Below, in pieces: positions 23,801 to 39,057 of a stretch of DNA of 64,000 nucleotides (position 1 is its first letter; each line of letters starts with the position of its first letter). Made by a program: the position numbers and the translations under genes. The notes beneath the pieces are model-generated. The model made no database searches. It was given only the letters and a program-made list of their open reading frames with translations, and was not told where the DNA came from. This DNA is from Rhodamnia argentea (Eukaryota > Streptophyta > Magnoliopsida > Myrtales > Myrtaceae): the NCBI RefSeq assembly GCF_020921035.1, contig NC_063155.1:23739294-23803293 (forward strand), in the 5' to 3' direction.

Positions 23801-25129
23801 TTCGACTGAACTTTCCTCCCCCAAGGTTTCATATTCATTGTTGAACGTTCTGTGTTTTCTTGATATTAGTAAAACTTTATATATGTTTCAAAGTTTTGCA
23901 AGACGTGGAATATTTTCGCGACCATTTTTTTATGAAGGATCTACGCACAAGGGTGACTAACACAACGCCTGAATAACAATGATTATCTATGAACTTCCAT
24001 CTTCACTCTATGTGACTCATACACCACCCTCCACTATGATTGATGCTCGTGCATCCTCCAATTCTTTTAAAATCGAAGTCAATTCCTTCTCTTTCCAATT
24101 CAAGTTCTAGATTTTTGTGCGATTCATGTCAATATAATAAAAGTCATAGACTTCCGTTTGGTGCTTCTACATTGCCTAGCCAACGACCTCTTGAACTCAT
24201 TTACGGTGATGTTTGGGGTCCCGCTCCATGAAAACAATAGATGGATTTTCATTTACGTTACTTTCGTGGATCACTATACCCGATACATATGGCTCTACCC
24301 AATCAAACAAAGTTCCTACATTTTCTCTCTATTTCCAAAATTCAAGAAATTGGTGAAAAATTACTTTAGAAATCCCATAATATCATGGGATAACGCGTGT
24401 ACAAACACTTCCACACACACCCCAACATAATGGGATTGCACAACGTCGTCATAGCCATGTTGTCAAAACAGGTCTTACATTGCATAAGACAAGATAAGCT
24501 ACAAAAGACCAACAAAATCTAGACATAAGAAACAACAATCTATACACCAATACCATGGTGCTTAAGAACTCCAAATTGCATACATGCAAAGAAACAAACA
24601 TCTTAACCAAGGGTACTCAACATTACCAGGAATGTTTGATCAATTACATTACAAAACCAGCCATTCACCTTCCACTTTAAATGCGCTTGAAGAAGGGGCA
24701 AATGCAATTTTCGCTCGAGAAAATTGTACTCATTCCCGAAACCACACACTTTGTGAACATTAGTAGTCGAATCGCAGCAAGCACACGCATTCACTCTCTA
24801 AGATGCAACAAAATCCGTACCTTTGTAGTCATCCTTCTCAGACACCACCCACCTTCCCTCGAATGGCTCGTCAAACGACTCGTAGAAGATCTACAAACAA
24901 AGATAACGAGAAAAATTTAAAACAAAACAAAAATCAGCTCAAATTGAAAATCCAAGGCAGCCCAAAAACATGTCCTGCGCACACTGAACAAAGAACACAA
25001 ATATAGCTCGAGCGCAGCTCAATCGAAGCACGTGCGTACCACCTCAGACGCGCGAATCTGGAAAAAGGCGAAGCTAATCAGCAACAGCGTCAACGCCGGC
25101 ACGAGCCGAGGGATCCGCCTTCCCTCCAT
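18680..25129 (-). CDS. calnexin, copy 2 (tandem duplicate with enlarged intron)
   Basis: Same ER chaperone as copy 1, also 538 residues. Exons on the minus strand: 25129-25040, 24890-24821, 20417-19291, 19196-19125, 19024-18908 and 18820-18680. Exons 2-5 have exactly the lengths of copy 1 (70, 1127, 72 and 117 bp); the first and last differ by 6 bp in opposite directions. The signal peptide ([20 protein letters not shown]), lectin domain, P-domain, transmembrane helix ([18 protein letters not shown]) and tail ending RRRSTRRET are intact. Intron 2 is 4403 bp against 953 bp in copy 1. It contains a Copia fossil, a plastid-DNA scrap and other insertions in either orientation. All splice signals look normal, so the gene is probably functional. 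It lies upstream of copy 1 on the same strand, indicating a local tandem duplication. Confidence 0.94.
20866..20889. repeat. GA microsatellite
   Basis: A (GA)n run in calnexin copy-2 intron 2, interrupted once by AA. Nothing more can be said of it. Confidence 0.8.
21243..21288 (-). mobile_element. minimal poly(A) retroposed insertion with 11-bp target duplication
   Basis: ATCTCAAACGG occurs at 21243-21253 and again at 21278-21288. Between the copies are 17 T and GGGTCCA, which is a 7-base stub plus poly(A) on the minus strand. Exact flanking duplications plus a poly(A) tail are the signature of target-primed reverse transcription by LINE machinery. The inserted body is too short to name. It lies in calnexin copy-2 intron 2. 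Confidence 0.7.
21580..21661. repeat. 40-bp tandem duplication
   Basis: Two adjacent near-identical units, each containing ATTCATTCATATGAATCACT followed by CAACGGG. The unit includes the palindrome ATTCATATGAAT. It lies just before the plastid-like fragment in calnexin copy-2 intron 2. Confidence 0.7.
21670..21739 (+). other. nuclear plastid DNA fragment (ycf2)
   Basis: The plus-strand frame reads [20 protein letters not shown] followed by EKIP. This matches the chloroplast ycf2 segment [24 protein letters not shown] at nearly every residue, from recalled plant ycf2 proteins. Similarity stops abruptly on both sides, giving about 70 bp. It is interpreted as a small nuclear insertion of plastid DNA inside the calnexin copy-2 intron, not as a gene. 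Confidence 0.75.
22000..24460 (+). mobile_element. Ty1/Copia-type LTR retrotransposon fossil
   Basis: A TGATATCAGAGCC primer-binding-site-like sequence near 22028 is followed by a gag-like N-terminus at about 22079-22250 ([20 protein letters not shown]). Pre-integrase and integrase remnants lie at about 24040-24450 ([42 protein letters not shown]). These parts and their order fit Copia. The element is clearly broken, with many breaks, and looks old. I recognised neither a reverse-transcriptase region nor a matched pair of LTRs. It lies in calnexin copy-2 intron 2, antisense to the gene, and carries a secondary Mutator-type fragment at about 23072-23170. Confidence 0.75.
23072..23170. mobile_element. 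solo arm of the Mutator-like TIR family
   Basis: Contains ACTTCGGGTCTTTATTTGAAACAAAG and a further CTTCAGGCTTTTATTTGGAA block, the same alternating blocks as the TIRs at 4636-6805. No partner arm is visible nearby, so this is a remnant. It lies within the Copia fossil region, consistent with insertion into it. Confidence 0.5.
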
Positions 25130-28025
25130 AGCCAACTGCGCTGAAAAAAGAACGCGAACACTCGACGATCGATTCAGTGATGACCAGACGCGAGAAACCG
25201 AATCGAAACCCTAGGGACCTCCGATCCTCAGCACTGCACTGTAGAGCGAGGTTCTCAAAAGGCTCCGATGCAGTTGCTCATTAAAAAAAAAAAAAAAAAC
25301 ACAGAGGTGGGAGGACGAGCTTGGAGGTCGTTACCGTCGAGGGACACAACAGGAAGAGACCGCGGTGGTGAGACTGTTCGAGACGAACGACGGCCTTCCA
25401 AGTGTAAATACTGCGAGATGAGATGGAAAGACTGGTGTGCTATTTGCTGGGCCAGTGCAGTGTTGCAGACTCAAAGGCGGCCGTCCGAGGTCATTTCTGG
25501 GGAAAGAGAAAAAAAAAAAGAGAAGAAATTCTTGTACCGGAGAGCATCTCACCGATTATTCAAGGCATGCGTTCCGCACGTGCGAGGGTGTGAATACTGC
25601 TCTTCTGCTGTATTACAAGCGCATGACAATAGAATTTCTATTCCACGAATACTTCCAGAGCACGGGATGCATGATAATCATTCTACTTCTTTATTTTTAT
25701 TTTAAAACTATTTTTTGAACAGGTTTGGAATAGAAATTCTTATGGTAACGTAATTTTATTTTTCTATTTCTGAAACAAAATTGTTTCAAAAATAGATTTG
25801 GAAGGAAAATAAAAAATAAAAAAATTTAGCTTCTCGAAGAAACAAAAATCAGAAATAATAACTCCTCATTTTTTCTCAAGTACCCGCCTTTGCCCCCCAC
25901 CTCACCGCCGTTTGCTGCTGCAGACCCCGCCGCCACCGACCACCGCCGCCGATCTTCACCCGCCTCAACCATCACCGGCCCTCGTTGACCTTCGCAGGTT
26001 GCCTCAACCATGATCGGTCGTCGCCAACCTCCGCCGACCGCCGTCCCACCACCACCCGCCGCCGCCATTGTCGGAATAAAAAATAAATAACAACTTTTTT
26101 ATTTTTAAATAGTAAATAATAATTTCTAGAAGTAGAAGTTTTCAATTGTTGTCAAACGAACTTCTATTTCGGGATTAGAAATTTTATATAGTTATCAAAC
26201 GCATTTTTTTGCTAAAAAACTTATCTAGAAACAGAAATAGAAAAATTTATTTTTGGAATAGAATGGTTGCCATGCAATCCTTAAAAATCTATTTGGTAAT
26301 AAAATTTATAAAGAAGAAATCCATTTGGTTACGCAATTATATTTTTTTTATTTCCAGAGCAAAATATGTTCTAGAAGTAATTTTGGAATCACTTAAAGAA
26401 GTAAAAAAAAAATTTACTTCTCTCCGAAAGCAGAAAAATTAACTTTCGATCAGAAATTAATTTATAGAACAAAAGTGTTGCCATATTTTTTTAATTTGTG
26501 TGCTTTGCCTGAGTAACACTCTGAAAATTGAACACAGTGAAAGTTCATTTCAACAGAAAAATGAATGTAGCACGTCCAAACTTCCCCTTGACATTTTCCG
26601 CTCGAGTCTCGGAAAGTTTCACTTCCATGACGAGATACATTTGATGCGTTGCTTGCTTGCTTACTTTTACATTTCAGAAATAGGATAGATGCGATTGGAG
26701 ATACACTGATCATGTGCCGAAGATGATGTAATGTAATTAGCCGATTAGGTTATCCGCGAGACACGATGATTTTATTGATCAATTTTTCGATATATTGTTA
26801 GGTCGTGGACATGGGAGGTGTCTGGGAGTTGGGATTGGAAATCATCGGGCGCCGTTGACGACCAAACTAAGCCAAACCGGACATCTTTAAGATTTTCTAG
26901 TTGGTGTTTAGACCTCGAGCCTCGACCTGACTTAGGAACCTTCGCGAAGGCGATTAGATCGAGTGATGGATGCTATGGCGGTCCGACTGGGCGCGGGTCG
27001 TCGTCGTCGTTGACGCGGACTTTCAATTGCGGGTGCTTTTCAAGGGAAGCTTCCTATCCTAGTACGCGAGGAAGTTGGTGGGTGTTTCCTGTCCATGACC
27101 TAAGTAGTTTTATTAATCATTTAATTCGCGGAGAATTTCAAATCCCTAAGAACTATGCTCGTATCGCTAGTTGTGATTGATTACTCGAATCGGGCAACGC
27201 TTTCAAGACGGGTTTCGTAAAATAGTTTGCCTAACACATGGACAGGAGAAAGATGCTTACGGGGTCGTAAAGATTTGACAATTATGTTCATTTTACAAAG
27301 GGCTTTGAAGGGCATTCCTGATTTCCAACGGATTAGGTAAAAGCATACTTGGAGCGCGCATGACAATACTTCTATTTTAAAAATTAACTTCTGATCAGAA
27401 ATTGATTTTGAAGTAAAATTTAATTTTTCTACTTATGGAAATAAGTGAATTTTTTTATTTCTTCGTGGAGTTTCAAAACTACTTTCGAAGTAAAAAAAAT
27501 TAAGTTGCATGATTACACGAATTATCAGAGATACCGATACTTGTGACTCTGCATATCCTTCATTACTTATCCTCTCGGACTCTTCCTGTAGACGTGAAGA
27601 GACAGTGAAAGAAGCGGGGCATCGCGAGTCTCTCTTGCGTTGGTCAAAAGAACGTCCGACGTCTCTGGTGTGAAGGGGAAGTGAGCAGGGGTCAATGTCC
27701 CGAAGCACATTAGTGTTGCCACGCAAGCTCGCGACATGAACCTCGAGATTAATTTATAGTTTGCTAAAGTCAGTATAGAACATGGTCACACTGAATGCTC
27801 AGCTTTCAGATGTTACATCACACCGGTTAAGATATATCCACGGTCTGATCGTAGTTCACTCTAGAGCACTGCATTTTAAGGATTCCTGCATACATTCTGA
27901 ACTTGGAAGTTGATCTCCATACACGATTTTAGTAAATCAAATGCTGACTCCCAACTGCAAGAATATCCAATCGGGCTCCTTGAAGTCTAAGCAATCTTCC
28001 AGTTTCCAATAAATTTGTCAGCTCA
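25130..28025. other. repeat-rich spacer between calnexin copy 2 and MCM2
   Basis: The first few hundred bases should hold the calnexin copy-2 leader and promoter; a CACGTG G-box lies near 25580. A GC-rich block (about 25890-26080) sits between AT-rich arms (about 25640-25880 and 26085-26490) that share AGAAATTGAT / TGGTAACG / AATAGAAA words, as in a long-TIR DNA transposon with a GC-rich core. Related arm sequence recurs at about 27370-27500. The higher-GC stretch at 26810-27350 has short open frames that I cannot assign. Confidence 0.4.
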
Positions 28026-33314
<5,289 letters not shown>

Positions 33315-33426
33315 TTTTCCTATCAAGAGGGAGAAACGGTAAGCGCTGGTGTGCTTGTGGCGGTTGTTCTGTGGGGCACGGCTTCGAATTAGGGCAATCC
33401 CTATCGCTTTGAGAAGGGGAGGCTGT

Positions 33427-33448
33427 TTTGGCGGGAAATTTTGGCGCC
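33427..33448. promoter_or_regulatory. two E2F binding sites upstream of MCM2
   Basis: TTTGGCGGGAAA (from 33427) and TTTGGCGCC (33440-33448) both match the E2F consensus TTTSSCGS, and they lie about 115-135 bp upstream of the MCM2 start codon. E2F-DP control of MCM genes at G1/S is well established in plants. Tandem placement this close to the start fits S-phase regulated transcription. Confidence 0.8.
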
Positions 33449-33499
33449 AATTAGGCTGACGTGGCGATGCCGAGAACGACAATCGGTTGTGGGTCAGTG

Positions 33500-36400
33500 G
33501 AGTGGGCTTTGGGCCTCTTGGGCTCTGTTTACCTCTTGGGCTGGAAGGCTCTGTCTGGAATCTTAGAGTTAAATGGACAATTGTCACCTCGGCCCATTCG
33601 AAGTTACAATTGCGTAGAAGGTTCGTATTGGCAAAATACCAAACCATTTGTTTCCATGAAAATGATTTCTATTGGTTAGCATTTCAGTTTCTTGGTAATG
33701 GCATCTCTCAAAAAAACATTTAGCTCAAAATATATAGATTTCATTCAACAATTGCAAGAGTGTTGATATGCCGGTAAACATGTCGATAGCTAGTTGGTCA
33801 TGGTGGTGACTGACAACACTATCAAAGGAACGATGATTATTTTTTTTATAAAAAAAAAATTAGGTGAATGAACTCTAAGCTTGTGAAATATTTTGCTAAC
33901 CTCGAGAATTAGGTGAGATCGAGTGCATGACGATTATACAAAATTATTTACATTCGGCGGTTAAAAAGGTATATTAGGTCGTAAAAGACCATTTCTAAAC
34001 TACTACATCATAGGGGTGTGCAACCGGACCGGGTTTACCCGGAACCCGGATCGGCCCACCCGAAAAATAGGGTCGGGAATCGGTTCTTGCTCAAACCGGT
34101 CCAGGTTTCGGTTCCAATTTTTGGGAACCAGTTGAAACCGATCCGGTTCTCTGTTCTAGGTAAAGACCCACCCGGACCGGTTTTAGAACCGGTTTTTAGT
34201 TACTTAAAAAAAAAAAGAAACCATAATGTAGTGTCCAAATAACTATGATTTTGGTTTTATGCTCGTGGTGTTTGAGATTTTCTGGTGCTAGTTCATTCTC
34301 GCTTAATGTGGTGTCTTTTAGCATGTTTTTTGGATCCTGCAATTTCAGTTCTTTTTTAATGGGTACAACGAAAATTGAAGCGTGATAGAAAGACTTGCAC
34401 TATGTTAATTCAGCGTTACGGATGATCATTGTTGCTTTTGGTGGATTGCAACTTTTATTTTTTATATCAGAGTTTGTTGCTTTTGGTGGATCATATTATT
34501 ATTTTTTAAATTGTTGCTTTTGGTTTATTATAATTTTTGTTGCCCATTTCATCAATGCTCATATTATTTTGATGAAAAAAAAAGGAAAAACAGGTTCTCG
34601 GGTAGACCACGAAACCGGACCGAAAAATAGGGTTGGTTCCAAAATAGGTTCCAAGACAAACAGGGTCGGTTCTCGGTTCAAAAAACCGGGAACCGGTTAT
34701 AACGGGGTCGGTTTCGGGGTCTAGGTCCGGACCCGGCCCACCCGGCCCATGCTCACCCCTACTACATCAGCCCGCAAAAATGTTTCGTTATGACATGGCA
34801 ATGTTGATTTGGCGCTTCATGGCGGGGCAGCGTTAAGACCATTGTAAAATGCCAATAGCATGTGTCTTTGTGGTTAGAGTTGGTATGGTATGAAGATATG
34901 GACGAAACAAAAGTCTATGGCGTGGAGGGAAAATTGTTAAAAAAAATCTTAAACTTATTGTAATTATGACAATTCGGTCATAAACCTTTTGTGATTGTGC
35001 AAATTCAGTCCATCAAATCAATTTTGGCCAACCAACGTTAACATGGAAGCCGGTCGGCACTAATGGCCAAATGACAAAATATTTTAATATTTTTTTATTT
35101 CTTTAGTTTTTATTTTCTTTTTTCATTTTTTGTTTCTTTTTTTTTCTTCCCTTGTATTTCTTAAGCTAGTCGCCGCCAGCAACCAGCCAAAGGTGACGAC
35201 CGACAAAGGCAAGCTCATCGAGCCATGGTGAGGCTATCGGAGGGAGAAGAAACCTAGTGAGGAAGAGAGAGGCGCGGTGAGAGCCTCGGCAAGGTTCTAC
35301 ACAAAGCTGAAAAGCTCGGAGTCCGTACGTGTCCTTAATTAGCTCCATTTTGGGCCTCACGAGAAGACAACAAAGCTTGAGCAAAGATACGCGCGGGGCT
35401 CGCCGGCCCGACTCCCCGGCGAGGCCGACCTCGCTTGCCGGACGTCGTCTCTATCTGGCTATCGCCGACAACCGGCTTGAGATAGAAGAGGGAAGAAAAA
35501 AAAAGAAAAAGGAAAAAAATCAATAAAGTATTAAAATATGTCGCGGGACAGCCGGTGCCGACGGGCGCTCACGTCCGCGCCCGCCCAGCAATGCAAAAGA
35601 TTTAGGATTAAATCGATAAAAAAGAATACAATTGAATTGGTATAAGTACGATAGACTTATGACTTTTTTGGTAATCCTCCCGCATCGTGAAACATGATAA
35701 ACCATCAAGTCTATGTTATATATATAAAAAAAAATACAAAAATCTTTACATGTCCGATGATCACCGAAAGCTATTCAGTCATAATCTTGTTATGTCCATA
35801 TATTAATTTGCATTAACTTTTTTATTATGACCACTTGTTAAGTACAATAAGCGGATTCGACCAAAAATTAAAGTACAATAAGCCAAGCTTCAATCATCAA
35901 GTCATCGACGTCATTAATTGAAGAAAGCCACTAATTATTGAAAGTTTCCCTATTTGAGCGTATTTTTTTTGTTTTTTTGTTAATGAGTAGAAGCATGGGA
36001 AGGAGCCATCGGCACCAGCGACCCCTGGACGTTACAACACGCGCTTTGCACGCGCAACAGAATGTCGAGTTTGAGTCGTACCTGCTGCTCGTGTCGTATA
36101 TACCCAAATTATTAGCAGCGATATCAAAGGGCCAATAGTATCCGATAATGATTCACTGGCTTCACAAGCATAGTCAGAGGCCGCTAAATTTATTCCGTAA
36201 ATGAAAATCTGCATGCACCGTTCGCCTTTGTAGCGAAATCAAACGAGAAAAAATCTATTAATAAAAAGAAATTATAATGCATTGGATTCAGATGAACTTA
36301 GCGTGTCACCGCTGTTTGATTTTGTAAATCTCGCGTGATCCGATGATTGTAACGCATTGAGCTCTTATGAATTCGATGCATCCGGCAAGGAAGTAGAGTG

Positions 36401-36544
36401 GGAAGTAATTAGAAACATGACATTGTTTTCCTCGAAAAACCCAAGCATGGTGAGTCGAGGACGGTTAGCGATCGGCTAGTTCAAGGCTTGAACCACCCCC
36501 GTCGCTCCACGAGCCGACGTGGGATGCGATTTTTACCTCCTCCT
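33500..36544. other. spacer between MCM2 and the DUF761 gene
   Basis: Apart from the hAT element at 34011-34761, about 34925-35150 carries the TTCAGTCCATCA / AACGTTAACATGGA type of dispersed repeat arm. It is followed by T-rich sequence and a GC-rich block (about 35165-35590), then ATGTCGCGGGACAGCCGG near 35537. This resembles the long-TIR repeat with a GC-rich core seen at 63165-63620. About 35700-36480 is AT-rich with no recognised gene. Confidence 0.4.
34011..34761. mobile_element. non-autonomous hAT-type element with 8-bp target duplication
   Basis: The ends are TAGGGGTGTGCA at 34011 and TGCTCACCCCTA closing at 34761, inverted with one mismatch in 12. CTACATCA directly flanks both sides (34003-34010 and 34762-34769), an exact 8-bp duplication diagnostic of hAT transposition. 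Subterminal regions are dense in ACCGG / CCGGT words (about 34020-34190 and 34600-34740), as hAT transposase-binding regions often are. The 751-bp body is AT-rich and encodes no transposase. Confidence 0.85.
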
Positions 36545-37192
36545 TCAAACGCTTCGCCCGAGCATCTCTTGGAGCCGCTTGAACGACTCCAGCTTCTGCA
36601 GCCGCATCTGCTTGTGGAACCTCCTGATGAACAGATCCGCGGCGTGGTCGGTCTCATCCTCGAGGCAGACCTCATCTCCAGCATCCTTGGAGTTCTTCAC
36701 CAGGTCGATCACCGACCCACCCGGGTCAGCCTCGTCGTCATCCTCTTCCCCGTCGAAGAGCGAGTGCCTCAGGTCAGGATACTTATCGTCGCCCTCGTCG
36801 TTGTATCCTCCGTATAAGCTGGTGCCGCTTGTGCTCGGCCGCGACTCGCTGGCATTGGCCTCGTACGGCACCACCGCCCCACTTTGGTCGGCGACACAGT
36901 CTCCGTCATCCTCGTCTTCGCTGTCTCCGTCATCCTCGTCTTCTCCGTCATCCTCGTCTTCGCTGTCTCCGTCATCCTCGTCTTCGCTGTCTCCGTCCCC
37001 GTGGCCGAGGAGGCTGTGGATCTTGTCGGAGATGGAGCCGAACAGGACCTTCCGGCTGTTCATCATCGAGAAGAGCACGAGGCGGCCCTTCGCCGCGCTG
37101 GTCTTGCTCTTGATGGCCGCAGACTTGGCTTTGGCGATGGGGGCGAGGACGGAGAAGATGTGTTTCAAGAAAACGGAGACTTTGTTCTTCAT
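36545..37192 (-). CDS. DUF761 domain-containing protein
   Basis: One exon, 215 residues. The N-terminus is basic-hydrophobic (MKNKVSVFLKHIFSVLAPIA), typical of this plant-specific family (cotton-fibre-expressed type). Residues 66-98 form an acidic run of GDSEDEDD units encoded by a 24-bp minisatellite (about 36900-36999). The C-terminal 32 residues (AADLFIRRFHKQMRLQKLES and on) are the DUF761 signature. The molecular function of the family is not established; members affect growth or stress responses when overexpressed. A good TATA box stands at 37332-37340. The upstream region and the first nine or ten codons are duplicated at about 39058-41160 without the rest of the gene. Confidence 0.85.
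   Translation of the reverse strand: MKNKVSVFLKHIFSVLAPIAKAKSAAIKSKTSAAKGRLVLFSMMNSRKVLFGSISDKIHSLLGHGDGDSEDEDDGDSEDEDDGEDEDDGDSEDEDDGDCVADQSGAVVPYEANASESRPSTSGTSLYGGYNDEGDDKYPDLRHSLFDGEEDDDEADPGGSVIDLVKNSKDAGDEVCLEDETDHAADLFIRRFHKQMRLQKLESFKRLQEMLGRSV
36900..36999. repeat. coding 24-bp minisatellite
   Basis: About four units of TCCGTCATCCTCGTCTTCGC plus TGTC, one of them shortened, encoding the acidic GDSEDEDD repeat of the DUF761 protein. The units are almost identical, so copy number is likely to vary between alleles while keeping frame. Confidence 0.8.
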
Positions 37193-37331
37193 ATTGCTTT
37201 TCTCTCTTCTTCTTCTTCTTCTGGTTCAAGAGAAAACCCTCTTAGATGGGGCTGTGTCGTGGGACTAGCTCAGAGGTGCATTGCTTTGCATGGAAGCAGT
37301 CTTGAGAAAGCGGCTTTACATGGGTTTCTCT

Positions 37332-37340
37332 CTATATATA
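37332..37340 (-). promoter_or_regulatory. TATA box of the DUF761 gene
   Basis: TATATATAG on the minus strand, about 140 bases upstream of the start codon at 37192. The same sequence stands at about 39225-39233 in the duplicated promoter copy. Confidence 0.6.
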
Positions 37341-38516
37341 AGCCATGGAAAAAGGGGGCAGCCCATTTTGGAAGTGGGGTGCAAGTGGCTTAATTGAAAA
37401 AGAAATAACAAACCATTATAAATTACTAAGTGACCGTCCTTAATCCGCTGAAAATAATAGCGGATCAATAACAAAATAAATAGCAAATGAGTTTTGCTAT
37501 CATAATAGTCATTGGGTGATTGTTACATTAGGCCACAAATTCTTAAATAAGTGAACTCCAAAATAATTTTTCATCAATTGTTATTTATTTTTTTGACCCA
37601 AAACAAGCCGTCAATCTTTTGGTCATTTGCTGGCAAAGCCCTAACAAATAATCGTGACTTATTATGGGTCTCAATCCTTCGAGAATCTGTGTTCATATGT
37701 CGTTACTTTTACGGTGGCACGTAGACCGCTGTGCTTGCAAAATCAAAAAAGTGAAAAGTAAATGAAAGAAAGAGAATGCGAGATACGTCAAAATTATTCG
37801 GCTTACGTCTTCATTTTGGTTTTTGGGTTATTCTTATGCGAAACAAGTAGTGCGAGACGTGCCACATATCTCGAGAAATATATAATAGTTACTTATATTT
37901 CTCTATATCCGACGTACGAAAGGATGACAACGCGAACATTTGACATTTCTGGTTCCCGGTGGCGGTGCTAATCTAAATGGCATGACAACTTCTTCTTCTT
38001 CTTCTTCTTTTTGACGCGATTATATAAGCAGTTCATAGAATAATCATTTTTTAACATCGTTACCGCGTTTGCCTCGATGGGGCTTTTGCTATTAGCAAAA
38101 ACTGAGATTCCTTGGCAAAAGAAAGATGCTCTTGCGCCGGCCAAAGCGAAAAGCAGGGATTTAGATGGGAACGTGGCCTTCAATATTCACAGTCTTAACG
38201 TCGTTACGAAGATTAAGCCGGTTTGATAATGAATTCAAGAGGGGAAAAGGCAAGCGTCCACCTACACATTTCTAACGTTACGTCCTTTGTAGCCTTCCCC
38301 TTTCGGACGTAAAAACTAAAGGCAAACACCGGGTCTGCTTTTTTGAGGCGTCGCACGTTCTGGCAAAAGGAAGTATGGTTTTGATCCCAATAATGCAAGT
38401 GGTAGCATTATTATATCACGAGTTGAGCCATGATTAGCTCCCATGTGAAAAAATTCCAAGGTTTAAAAGGTGCGTTTGTTATACGAAAAATAAATGATTT
38501 GTGAAACATTTTTCTT

Positions 38517-39056
38517 GAAAAAATTGTCGAAAATGTCTTAAATTTATTACACTTTTACTAATTTAGTCCTTTTTTTTTTGTCAATTCAGTCCTAAACCTT
38601 TTATTTTTGTACCAATTCTCAATCCTAAATATTTTGCATTTGTGCTAATTCAGTCCATCACCGGTCAACTTTTGCCGGTGGATGCCGATTGTGGTCGACG
38701 TAAACAAATTTTAATAATATGTTAATGTTTTTTTGAATTAATTTTTATTTCCTTTTATTTTTCTATTTCCTTTTCTTTCTCTTCTCTTTTTTTCCTTTCT
38801 TCTTCCTCCAGTTGATCGCTGAAAATAATTCAAAAAAATATAAAAAAATAATTAAAAATTGTCAACGTAAACGCCGACGTCCACATCAACACCGGCCAAC
38901 ATCCATGTTAGAGTCGGTTTGGCAAAGTTGTCCGGATAGACTGAATTGACACAAATGCAAAAATTTTAGAACCGAATTGACAACTTAAAATAATTAAGAT
39001 CGAATTGGCAAAAATACAACAGATTTATAACTTTTGTGACAATTTTATCCATTTTC
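38517..39056. mobile_element. long-TIR DNA element, GTCAATTCAGTCC family
   Basis: The left arm begins near TTGAAAAAATTGTCGAAAAT and runs through TTAATTTAGTCC and GTCAATTCAGTCC blocks. The right arm is its inverse, ending GACAATTTTATCCATTTTCC at about 39056. The centre is T-rich. There is no coding sequence. A second copy, created by the tandem duplication, lies at about 40620-41160. Its right end coincides with the junction to unit 2. Confidence 0.55.
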
Positions 39057-39057
39057 C

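Larger units (their letters stand above)
37165..39057. repeat. tandem duplication unit 1: DUF761 gene start, promoter and 1.9-kb upstream region
   Basis: From the tenth codon of the DUF761 gene upstream to about 39057, the sequence is repeated nearly intact from 39058. Shared landmarks are the TATA box (37332-37340), a (CTT)n run near 37988, an AAACTGAGATTCC...GGCAAAAGAAAGATGCTC block (about 38098-38130), ACGTTCTGGCAAAAGG (about 38352) and a TIR repeat at about 38517-39056. No second gene is seen in it. Confidence 0.85.

Noticed and set aside
36519-37268. 249-codon plus-strand Ser-rich frame
   Set aside because: Antisense to the DUF761 gene; the Ser-rich part is the reverse reading of the acidic minisatellite.
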